Origin: Terrirubrum flagellatum
Lineage (GTDB): Bacteria; Pseudomonadota; Alphaproteobacteria; Rhizobiales; Beijerinckiaceae
Assembly: GCF_022059845.1 (NCBI RefSeq)
Contig: NZ_CP091851.1
Span: 2,542,001-2,606,000, forward strand
Direction: 5' to 3'
DNA: 64,000 nt
The notes beneath the pieces were generated by a model. The model saw only the letters and a program-made list of their open reading frames with translations. It was not told where the DNA came from and did not search any database. Positions within the stretch are counted from its first letter, which is position 1. Every line of letters starts with the position of its first letter. A program made the translations under genes and the position numbers. Below, one piece after another: positions 8,051 to 16,658 of this stretch.

Positions 8051-8275
8051 CTACTTTATAATGAGCGGGCGCTCATGTTTGATGCGTGTCGCTAGGGCTT
8101 CCTTGCCTTTTTGTGTAAGACCGAGCGAGCCTTCCAAAATCAACCCTTCCTTTCGAAGGCGAGCGGCATGGGACGCATAGCGCCCAAGAGTAGAGTTTGT
8201 CCCTGTGCGGCTGCCAAGAAAGCGAAGAGTCTTATAGCTCTTTGCTGAGAGCAAAGCCGGCGCGTCGATGTTCAT
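8051..8275 (-). CDS. Small winged-helix-like protein (74 aa)
   Basis: AGAGGAAT lies about seven bases before the ATG at 8275. The pattern ARLRKEGLILEGSLGLTQKGKEALATRI resembles the recognition helix plus wing of small winged-helix proteins (a reader helix, then a hydrophobic strand, then LTxKG). There is no ligand domain. It may be an orphan DNA-binding protein of the accessory region. Fold assignment is tentative. Confidence 0.5.
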   Translation of the reverse strand: MNIDAPALLSAKSYKTLRFLGSRTGTNSTLGRYASHAARLRKEGLILEGSLGLTQKGKEALATRIKHERPLIIK

Positions 8276-8508
8276 TCGGAGATTCCTCTGATTTTGCTAG
8301 GCGCAGCTGGGCAAACAAAGACCGTCGCGCCCAATATGGCTTGGGCTCGTTGATCGGCTGTCGTTGCGGCGAGAGAAGAAGCGAAGTTCGCTTGCCGTCC
8401 AATTGGACGCGTTGACCTTCTGCCCTTACACGCAGCTTGTCACTCTAAATTTCAGCTGGCCGTCGAATGTCGATGTGTCGCCCATCGGAAGCCGTGCTCC
8501 ACATATCG

Positions 8509-8535
8509 TTGGCACTCGCGACGAAAGAGTGCTAA
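8509..8535. promoter_or_regulatory. CIRCE operator for HrcA upstream of groES
   Basis: TTGGCACTC-N9-GAGTGCTAA matches the CIRCE consensus (TTAGCACTC-N9-GAGTGCTAA) with one change. It lies 78 bases before the groES start, as expected for an operator overlapping the promoter region. HrcA would repress groESL at normal temperature. No hrcA gene is in the window. Confidence 0.95.
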
Positions 8536-8613
8536 AGTGGGAAATCGGTTGTCTGCCTGACCGAGCCTGCGCGCAGTTCGCCTTGCGAATGCGTTCGCAA
8601 CCAATGGAACAAC

Positions 8614-8901
8614 ATGACATTCCGGCCTCTGCACGACCGCGTCGCTGTTCGTCGACTCGAAGCCGAAGAGAAGACCAAGGGCGGCATCATCATTCCGGAC
8701 AACGCCAAGGAGAAGCCGCAGGAGGGCGAAATCGTCGCCGCAGGCTCGGGCGCCAGGGATGAAACCGGCAGGCTCGTGCCTCTTGCGGTGAAGCAGGGCG
8801 ACAAAGTGCTATTCGGAAAATGGTCAGGCACTGAGGTCAAGATCGATGGGCAGGAGCTCCTGATCATGAAGGAGACGGACATTATGGGCGTCATCGGCTG
8901 A
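8614..8901 (+). CDS. groS: Co-chaperonin GroES
   Basis: GroES, the seven-subunit lid that caps GroEL and closes the folding chamber in the cytoplasm. The 95-residue length is standard. The N-terminal strand [12 protein letters not shown], the mobile loop [18 protein letters not shown], the roof hairpin and the C-terminal [10 protein letters not shown] are all present. It is followed 88 bases later by groEL and preceded by a CIRCE element, so heat-inducible control through HrcA is expected. Confidence 0.97.
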   Translation: MTFRPLHDRVAVRRLEAEEKTKGGIIIPDNAKEKPQEGEIVAAGSGARDETGRLVPLAVKQGDKVLFGKWSGTEVKIDGQELLIMKETDIMGVIG

Positions 8902-8989
8902 CGACGTTTCTTTTCCGTCTCTCGTGGGTCGCACCGCGAGCGTGTCCGAGTTCTCGCAATTAGGAACTTCTTAGTTCAGGAGAAAATTT

Positions 8990-10612
<1,623 letters not shown>

Positions 10613-10736
10613 TGAAACTGGCGCTTCGATCTTGCGTGATTTGGAGATGGGCAACCGCCTGTCCCCGACTTTACGCGAGAAGCCGTCGTTAAATGAAGTC
10701 ACTCGATATCAAGCAAATGCGTGCGCGGAGGGCTGA

Positions 10737-11015
10737 TTGAGCGACGAAGCGCCAGAAACCAAGACGGCCTCGGAGGCGCAGAGGACTGCAAGGCTGGATG
10801 CTGCTCGCGCCACGATCGCCGACCGAGATGCGGAGGACAGGCGCTTTTTTGGGCCTTCGGGAGCGGCAGGTCCATGTCGACATCTTACGGAGTGGAGTTG
10901 CGCTTGCGGTTGGGCTGGGTCCGTGAAGGCCCTTAAATTCAATGATCGAACGATGCTGCCGAGCTGCCCAGCCTGCGGGTCGATCAACCGACTGGCCGCC
11001 AAGACAGCGAAATGA
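10737..11015 (+). CDS. Small putative zinc-ribbon protein (92 aa)
   Basis: The start is a TTG at 10737 with GGAGGG four bases upstream. The N-terminal half is a charged helix rich in Ala, Arg and Glu. The C-terminal half carries CACGW and, about 25 residues later, CPACG, which together look like a four-cysteine zinc ribbon. An overlapping minus-strand frame has an unnatural composition and was not chosen. Function unknown; it might bind nucleic acid. Confidence 0.5.
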   Translation: MSDEAPETKTASEAQRTARLDAARATIADRDAEDRRFFGPSGAAGPCRHLTEWSCACGWAGSVKALKFNDRTMLPSCPACGSINRLAAKTAK

Positions 11016-11027
11016 AAAAGATGGATC

Positions 11028-11267
11028 TCAATCGGTCCCGGTCTCCGAGGGAATGGCGCGTGACCTTCGATGCTTTCCGAGCACGCTTCGTTCCATATGC
11101 GCCCAATGACGACCTATTTCGTCCCAGCTGGCTGTCTCCGACAGGCCATCCAACGCCGCAATTCGCCGCCGGCCATCTTCTTCTGCGCCAAACACCCTCA
11201 GATCATGCAATATCTGAACGGTGGACGGCAACTTGAGTTTGCGGCCAAATCGAAAAGTGTCTCTCAT
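11028..11267 (-). CDS. Small protein (79 aa), coupled to the gene at 11264-11530
   Basis: The ATG at 11265-11267 overlaps the stop of the preceding gene in an ATGA arrangement and is preceded by GGGAGAG, so the two are co-translated. The product is basic at both ends (MRDTFRFGRKLKLP, then VLGKHRRSRAIP) with a helical centre. A 74-residue frame on the opposite strand (11012-11236) covers the same bases; the ribosome site and coupling favour this strand. Family unknown. Confidence 0.5.
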   Translation of the reverse strand: MRDTFRFGRKLKLPSTVQILHDLRVFGAEEDGRRRIAALDGLSETASWDEIGRHWAHMERSVLGKHRRSRAIPSETGTD

Positions 11268-11530
11268 CTCGTACTCTCCCTGCGAACAAACGTGGCTTGT
11301 GAGTACAGGTCCGCTCCAATGATGTCATCTTCACAGACCCTTCGATCGCAAGCTTCGGCGCGCGAACGCATCCTGTAATTCGGCTTGCCGTTGATAGCGG
11401 GAAGCCTCGCCAGAATTTCGAAGCCTCCGGAAAAGAACGGCGTCGGCGCAGCTCGGTCCTTGAGCATCACAAGCTGCCCAACAGCGTAAGAGTGCGCGGG
11501 GGGTGCTGCGGATTGTCCATCGGAAGTCAT
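11264..11530 (-). CDS. Small beta-rich protein (88 aa), paralogue of the one at 15341-15598
   Basis: Pattern: YAVGQLVMLKD, FEILARLPAINGKPNYRMRS, E-x-CDRRV and a final acidic stretch. The same pattern (YSVGQSVNIT, YKIVAVLPPLGADFQYRIRS, E-x-HERVV, EIVG) occurs in the product of 15341-15598, so the two are paralogues. The small SH3-like barrel look is inferred from strand spacing only. It is first in a two-gene unit with the 79-residue gene. I know such short proteins only as uncharacterised families in Hyphomicrobiales. Confidence 0.65.
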   Translation of the reverse strand: MTSDGQSAAPPAHSYAVGQLVMLKDRAAPTPFFSGGFEILARLPAINGKPNYRMRSRAEACDRRVCEDDIIGADLYSQATFVRRESTR

Positions 11531-11821
11531 CTCAGCTCCAATCTTTGGCGCAAGGGCTCAATCAGCCGAGCGCGCTAGAAGAACGAACGGCTCGCTCGTC
11601 TCACTTCCTTGGATTTTGGAAAGGCTCGGGCGCTGTCAAATGCAACCGTACCGTCACCACATATGAACGATAGTCCTTAGTTTCAAGGAGGCTTGCTGAC
11701 GGCGTCGCATCGGCCCGAACCGCCACTCATCGAACGCAAACGGGCCGCCTTGCGAAGGGTCGCGCAGATTCGACGCTCGTGCGGTTTTGCCGACAGACGA
11801 CCGACCAACGTCTGATTGGCG
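11531..11821. other. Intergenic region between convergent or divergent small genes
   Basis: Contains the probable promoter for the small minus-strand unit ending at 11028. A 40-codon frame, 11693-11815 on the plus strand, has AAGGAGG next to a TTG, but its composition is arginine-rich and unconvincing. Nothing else was recognised. Confidence 0.35.
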
Positions 11822-12838
11822 CTAAATTGCCTGATCGAGGATCGATCGATAAAGCGCGAGGTAGCGATCAGCCATGCGATCGACAGTGAAGCGTGCGGAT
11901 ACAGCCGCCCGGCAGGCGGCGCGATCGATGTCTCCAATGCGCCCGATGGCGTCCACCGCTTCGTCAACGCTGTCGACCAGGAATCCCGTCACACCATGAT
12001 CGATCAGCTCCGGCATCGATCCCCGCCTGGCGGCGATGACCGGCGTGCCGCAGGCGAGCGCTTCCACCACCGAAAGCCCGAAAGGTTCTTCAAAGTTCAC
12101 GAGATGGAGCAGCGCCTTCGCTGAGCCGAGCGCGGCGGTGCGAGCCGTCCCGCCCAGCGGTCCGCGATAGGTTGCGAAACGCCCGTCGAGCGCTGGCGCT
12201 ACCTGCGTTTCGTAGTACGCCTGATCCTGCACGATGCCGGCCATGACCAATCGTCGTCCCGCCCGACGGGCCGCCGCGATCGCCTCGACCGCGCCCTTGT
12301 CTGGATGGATGCGGCCAAAAAAGAGCAGGTCGTCGCCGCCTGCTGGATCGAATGGAAAGTCGCCGAGCGGGACGCCGTGATGGATGGTCGCGCCGTAGCG
12401 CAGGTTCGGATGGCGATCAGCGTCGCTGATCGCGACATAGCGGACGCGATCTTCATACGCCTTGAAGGCGGGCACGATCCGCTCCGATGAGAAGCCGTGG
12501 ATCGTGGTCACCACCGGCGTCTCCACCAGCCGCGAGAAAGCCAGCGGAACGAAGTCAGCCTGATTGTGAATAAGGTCGAACTCATTCGCGCGCTCGAAGA
12601 CATGGGCGACGTGCAGCATCTCCCATGCCTTGGCGTCGATTGCAGGGTCTTCCGAATAAGGCGTCGGACAGACGCCAGCCAATGTGGCGGAGGTTCGACT
12701 GTCCAATGTTGCAAATAGCGTCACATCGACGCCGCGTGCGACAAGCGCCTCCGTCAAGAGGCTCGTCACCAACTCCCATGGGCCGTAGTGGCGTGGCGGC
12801 GTGCGCCAGGATATCGGGGCGAGCATGGCGATGCGCAT
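11822..12838 (-). CDS. Family 4 glycosyltransferase
   Basis: GT-B fold, retaining glycosyltransferase. The N-terminal half begins MRIAMLAPISWRTPPRHYGPWE, and the C-terminal half has LLFFGRIHPDKG (nucleotide-sugar region) and the E-x7-E motif as EPFGLSVVEALACGTPVIA. I place the start at the ATG at 12838 because the GT4 fold begins exactly there; a longer frame reaches 12892 inside the upstream gene. It follows the GH13 gene by four bases, so they form an operon. It probably uses a nucleoside-diphosphate sugar; donor and acceptor are unknown. Confidence 0.9.
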   Translation of the reverse strand: MRIAMLAPISWRTPPRHYGPWELVTSLLTEALVARGVDVTLFATLDSRTSATLAGVCPTPYSEDPAIDAKAWEMLHVAHVFERANEFDLIHNQADFVPLAFSRLVETPVVTTIHGFSSERIVPAFKAYEDRVRYVAISDADRHPNLRYGATIHHGVPLGDFPFDPAGGDDLLFFGRIHPDKGAVEAIAAARRAGRRLVMAGIVQDQAYYETQVAPALDGRFATYRGPLGGTARTAALGSAKALLHLVNFEEPFGLSVVEALACGTPVIAARRGSMPELIDHGVTGFLVDSVDEAVDAIGRIGDIDRAACRAAVSARFTVDRMADRYLALYRSILDQAI

Positions 12839-12842
12839 ACGC

Positions 12843-14618
12843 TCATCTATCCACGGTTCGCGATGGATCGGCGGCAAGGACCGCGCCTTCATCGCCGCGC
12901 AGAAGCAAGCTCCCGCCTTCGGGCCGAGGCGTATCGTCGAGAGTCGACGCCAGAGATCGGCAGCTATGCGCCCAATCCGGCAATGACAGGCGCTGCGGCG
13001 ATTGTCCTAGATTGAGCGCAACGATCATTCGCTCCACACCTCGCCGGCGCTCATAGGCGAGCACATCGCCTTCGGAGTCGAGCAACGCGAAATCGCCCGC
13101 GGCGAGAGCTGGATGCGCGCGTCTGAGCGTCAACAGTCTTTGGTACAATGTCAGGATTGAATCCGGCTCCCTCGCCATCGTCGCGACGTTGCGCGTCCGC
13201 CAGTCTGTGTTGAGCGGGAGCCACGGCCTGGCGGCGCTGAAGCTGGCATGCTCGCTTTCGTCCCATGGCATCGGCGTGCGAACCGGATCGCGTCCCAGAC
13301 CCAACCCGGGCTCGCGCAGCTCGCGCGGATCCCGCACTTCGCCAATAGATATGGGGATATCGTTCAGGCCAAGCTCGTCGCCGTAATAGAGCGTCGGCGT
13401 TCCCCGCAGCGTCAGCAGCAGCATGGCGGCGACGCGCGCCTGGGCCTGGCCACGTTTGGCGGCGACGCGCGGGCGATCATGGTTGCCGAGCACCCAGTTC
13501 GGCCATGCGTCTGATGGCAGCGCAGCTTCATAGTCAACAATCAGCTTCGCGAGTGCGCGAGCATTCCATGGCGCGTCGATCAGCTGGAAGTTGAGGGGCA
13601 GATGCATCTCCGGCCGATCTTGTCCATAGTATTGCATCAGCCGATCAACGGGCAGGTAGATTTCACCGATCAGAACGCGCTCGACCGCTCCGTTCGCTGC
13701 ATAACGATCAACGAGGGCGCGCATATCTGCAGCCACCCGGTGGATCTCGGGCTGATCGGTAGAGTGAATCTGCAGCAGCCGATGCATCTCGCCCATCTCG
13801 GGCTGATAGGCTGGATTTGGCGGATTGTCCGGAAAATCCGCCGATTTGATCAGATGCCACAAGACGTCGATGCGGAAACGGTCGACGCCGCGATCGAGCC
13901 AGAACTGCATGACGTCATGCATCGCCAACTGCGCGGATGGATTGTGCCAGTTGAAATCTGGCTGCTCCTTCAGAAACGCGTGATAGTAGAATTGCCCCGT
14001 GACTTCGTCCCATTCCCATGCAGAGCCGCCCAAATCACTGATCCAGTTGTTGGGCGGCCCGTCGTCAGGCGCCGCGTCACGCCAGAGATACCAGTCGCGC
14101 CTAGGGCTGTTGCGCGACGATCGGCTTTCGCGAAACCAGGGATGCTCGCTCGAACTGTGATTGGGTACGAAATCGAGCACAATCCTGACACCGCGCCCAT
14201 GCGCGGCAGTGAGCAGCCGATCGAGATCTTCAACCGTCCCAAAGACAGCGGCGACATCGTAGTAGTCGGAGATTTCGTAGCCGAAATCCGCCATCGGTGA
14301 CGGAAAAAACGGTGAAATCCATATCGCGTCAATCCCAAGCCAGACGAGATAGTCGAGCTTCCTTTCTATCCCGGCCAAATTGCCTACGCCGTCGCCATCA
14401 GTATCGCAGAACGAGCGTGGATAAATCTGATAGATCACGCAGCTCCGCCACCACCCGAAACGGTCTGAGGCGTTGGCGTCGACATGGCTTTGAACCGTTT
14501 GATCTCCTCTTTCGACAGTATGTGTTTCACGGCCTTCGGAGCGAACTGGTTTCGCCTGGAGCTCTCGTGCCGGTGATTGGCATGGACGCCTTGATGGCAA
14601 AGCGGACGTCGAGCTCAA
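12843..14618 (-). CDS. GH13 alpha-glucosidase / oligo-1,6-glucosidase-like
   Basis: TIM-barrel GH13 hydrolase acting on alpha-glucosidic bonds. The conserved regions are visible: VIYQIYPRSF at the barrel start, VLDFVPNHSS (region I), DRFRIDVLWHL with the nucleophile Asp (region II), VLIGEIYLP with the acid/base Glu (region III) and VLGNHDRPR with the third Asp (region IV). The C-terminal beta domain follows. The start is a TTG with GAGG seven bases upstream; about 50 N-terminal residues precede the domain and look disordered. No signal peptide, so cytoplasmic. It lies directly upstream of the GT4 gene. Confidence 0.9.
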   Translation of the reverse strand: MSSTSALPSRRPCQSPARELQAKPVRSEGRETHTVERGDQTVQSHVDANASDRFGWWRSCVIYQIYPRSFCDTDGDGVGNLAGIERKLDYLVWLGIDAIWISPFFPSPMADFGYEISDYYDVAAVFGTVEDLDRLLTAAHGRGVRIVLDFVPNHSSSEHPWFRESRSSRNSPRRDWYLWRDAAPDDGPPNNWISDLGGSAWEWDEVTGQFYYHAFLKEQPDFNWHNPSAQLAMHDVMQFWLDRGVDRFRIDVLWHLIKSADFPDNPPNPAYQPEMGEMHRLLQIHSTDQPEIHRVAADMRALVDRYAANGAVERVLIGEIYLPVDRLMQYYGQDRPEMHLPLNFQLIDAPWNARALAKLIVDYEAALPSDAWPNWVLGNHDRPRVAAKRGQAQARVAAMLLLTLRGTPTLYYGDELGLNDIPISIGEVRDPRELREPGLGLGRDPVRTPMPWDESEHASFSAARPWLPLNTDWRTRNVATMAREPDSILTLYQRLLTLRRAHPALAAGDFALLDSEGDVLAYERRRGVERMIVALNLGQSPQRLSLPDWAHSCRSLASTLDDTPRPEGGSLLLRGDEGAVLAADPSRTVDR

Positions 14619-15340
14619 ATCTCGACCTCACGATTGAGTTCATCTCGCTGAAGAGCGAGAAGTAGCGGCTGACACTGACACTTTAATGTGTGAACCAGCG
14701 CCAAAGCCTTACACCAAATATCCACCTCCGTCTGCAAACATCTGCAATCCGCCGCCAGCCGGCGCGCGACCGCGCGGCGCGATAGAATTTTGCAGCTTTC
14801 GTGACCTTTGCCGAAAGCGGCGCATGTGTGTAGCTTCTTTCGCCTCAGCCCCAGTCGCGCCGCGCCTACCGGTCTTGCGCGAAGCTTAGCAATCAACGGA
14901 TTGTAGATATCTTGTCGCTGCGATCAGATCGCTGCGATCAGATCACCGGCGAACGGCGGGCTTGACTGCGGAACTGTGCCGACGCCCGCGCTTGAATTGA
15001 GGCAGGCAGTGCAGGCCTCGTCACTCCCGCACAATAAAGTTTCCCGCACCTCTTGTATCTTCAGCTTGCGCCCCCATTTGCCAATTGGGCGGCGCCCGTC
15101 TTTCTGACATCACAACGCGCTTAGTTCAAGCCGCTCGTGCTGAGCGATTGAGTTCGGCGCGCTGTGTCATGTGGCGTCTCTCTGTTCGAACTCCGATCGT
15201 AGCTTGCCGAAACGGCGAAGCGGTCGAACCAGTTCGCGCGCCTTGATCGGTTCTCCGCAGCCACAACTGCGCTTGGGAAATGACGAGGCGTCGAACATCT
15301 CGTGCAGTCGATCGCCGACCTTGTCATCTGGAGAAGTTCT
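14619..15340. other. Intergenic region with a 14-bp tandem duplication
   Basis: About 720 bases between the divergent glycoside genes with no convincing frame; the open frames here are arginine- or cysteine-rich and lack ribosome sites. It contains a perfect tandem duplication of TCGCTGCGATCAGA at 14915-14942. Promoters for the GH13 operon (leftward) and the small gene at 15341 (rightward) must lie here. Confidence 0.45.
14915..14942. repeat. Two-copy tandem repeat, 14-bp unit
   Basis: TCGCTGCGATCAGA occurs twice head to tail with no spacer. It lies in the non-coding gap upstream of the GH13 operon. It could be a replication-slippage product or paired binding sites; nothing in the sequence decides this. 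Confidence 0.8.
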
Positions 15341-15598
15341 ATGAACGGTCACGCCTATTCCGTGGGACAATCTGTGAACATTACGGCGTCAAACTTGACG
15401 AATGTCAGCACCGTGAGCGTTTACAAGATTGTTGCTGTCCTTCCACCGCTCGGGGCAGACTTTCAGTATAGAATTCGAAGCGATCACGAACCGCATGAGC
15501 GTGTCGTTGCGCAAAGCGAGATAGTCGGCGTGCTGCCTGCAAGTGGCGGAGACGAATTCTTCAAGGAGATCCAGAACGCGGTTCCGATTCGTGGCTGA
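15341..15598 (+). CDS. Small beta-rich protein (85 aa), paralogue of 11264-11530
   Basis: The ATG at 15341 has GGAG eight bases upstream; a longer frame from 15302 lacks one. The product HAYSVGQSVNIT, YKIVAVLPPLGADFQYRIRS, HERVV, EIVG shares its whole pattern with the protein encoded at 11264-11530. It is followed by mannose-6-phosphate isomerase on the same strand after 104 bases. No known function. Confidence 0.7.
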   Translation: MNGHAYSVGQSVNITASNLTNVSTVSVYKIVAVLPPLGADFQYRIRSDHEPHERVVAQSEIVGVLPASGGDEFFKEIQNAVPIRG

Positions 15599-15702
15599 GC
15601 GCGCTCGTCCAAAGTTGATCGTAGATGACCTCAGGGCTTTCCAGATGAACGAGCGCTCTCGCCTTCGGCCAACGTCACCCGCAGTAAGACAAGACTTATG
15701 AA

Positions 15703-16632
15703 ATGACGATCGAGCGCGCCCGGCCGATAGCTCTCCCGAAACCTTGGCGTATGACTGACATTGGCCGTTGGAAGCAGGCGGCAGAGAATGCGCCGCAGAT
15801 CGGTGAGATTTGCTTCGAACGCTTCAGCCAGAACGTCCGCACTTCTCAGCTCTTGCTCAAGATGCTGTTCGCCAAGAAGCCGCTCTCCGTTCAGGTTCAC
15901 CCGGACGACCGCGCTGCGAAAGCTATGGGCCTGCTGAACGGAAAGTCGGAGGCTTGGTATATTCTGGACGCCGCGCGAGGTGCGAAGGTCGCCGTGGGAC
16001 CAATAGGACGGCTTGACGCCAATCGGGTGCGCAGGGCGATCAAAGATGGCTCGATTGAATCCCTACTTGCGTGGCGCCCCGTAGTCTCTGGCGAGATCGT
16101 GCTAGTTCCCGCCGGCACGATTCACGCAATCGGCGCAGGTATCATCCTGGCGGAAATTCAGCAGCGCAGCGATACAACGTTCCGCCTGTTCGACTACGGA
16201 AGTTCACGCGAACTTCACGTTGACAACGCCCTCGCCGTCGCAACTCTTGAGCCCACGTCGCCCCAGGCTGCTCCGACACGGATTGACCATTCACGGATGC
16301 TTCTCGCGTCCGGAGATCATTTCATTCTCGAACGCTTTGATCTCCCGGCCAATACGGATTGGAGATTAAACGCCGATCAGGAAATTTGGCTGCTCGTGAT
16401 CTCTGGACGCGGCCATATCGGCAGGTTCGACTGCAAATTAGGCGAAGCTCTCTTCGCCCGAAGCGCGGAGGCCGATATTACTGTCCGCGACGCAGGACTC
16501 TCCATCCTCGCGGCCTACACGCCGCCCGGCCCCTTTTCACACCTGTTGCAAGGCGCTGACCCGCCTTCCTCACTCGTCATAGCGCACAAAGATCGAGAGC
16601 CCGCCAGCCCGGTCGCGACCAGGAGAGGCTGA
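15703..16632 (+). CDS. manA: Class I mannose-6-phosphate isomerase
   Basis: Zinc-dependent interconversion of fructose-6-phosphate and mannose-6-phosphate, the entry to GDP-mannose. The cupin motifs are clear: LSVQVHPDD, GKSEAWYIL, and VPAGTIHAIGAGIILAEIQQRSDTTFRLFDYG with the metal-binding His residues. At 309 residues it is the short type-I form. It opens a plus-strand run continuing with a GT4 fusion and a GH130 protein, so it probably supplies mannose for that pathway rather than general metabolism. Confidence 0.92.
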   Translation: MTIERARPIALPKPWRMTDIGRWKQAAENAPQIGEICFERFSQNVRTSQLLLKMLFAKKPLSVQVHPDDRAAKAMGLLNGKSEAWYILDAARGAKVAVGPIGRLDANRVRRAIKDGSIESLLAWRPVVSGEIVLVPAGTIHAIGAGIILAEIQQRSDTTFRLFDYGSSRELHVDNALAVATLEPTSPQAAPTRIDHSRMLLASGDHFILERFDLPANTDWRLNADQEIWLLVISGRGHIGRFDCKLGEALFARSAEADITVRDAGLSILAAYTPPGPFSHLLQGADPPSSLVIAHKDREPASPVATRRG

Positions 16633-16658
16633 ATGACATTGCTTTCGGCATCGAGATC

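Noticed and set aside
11012..11236. Plus-strand frame of 74 codons
   Set aside because: Overlaps the minus-strand gene 11028-11267, which has a better ribosome site and a 4-nt coupling to its neighbour.
11693..11815. Forty-codon frame with AAGGAGG next to a TTG
   Set aside because: The ribosome site is too close to the start and the product is arginine-rich; it overlaps no conserved feature and was left out as a gene.
14615..14896. Minus-strand frame touching the GH13 start
   Set aside because: Cys/Arg-rich sequence with no ribosome site; the apparent overlap with the GH13 start is coincidental.
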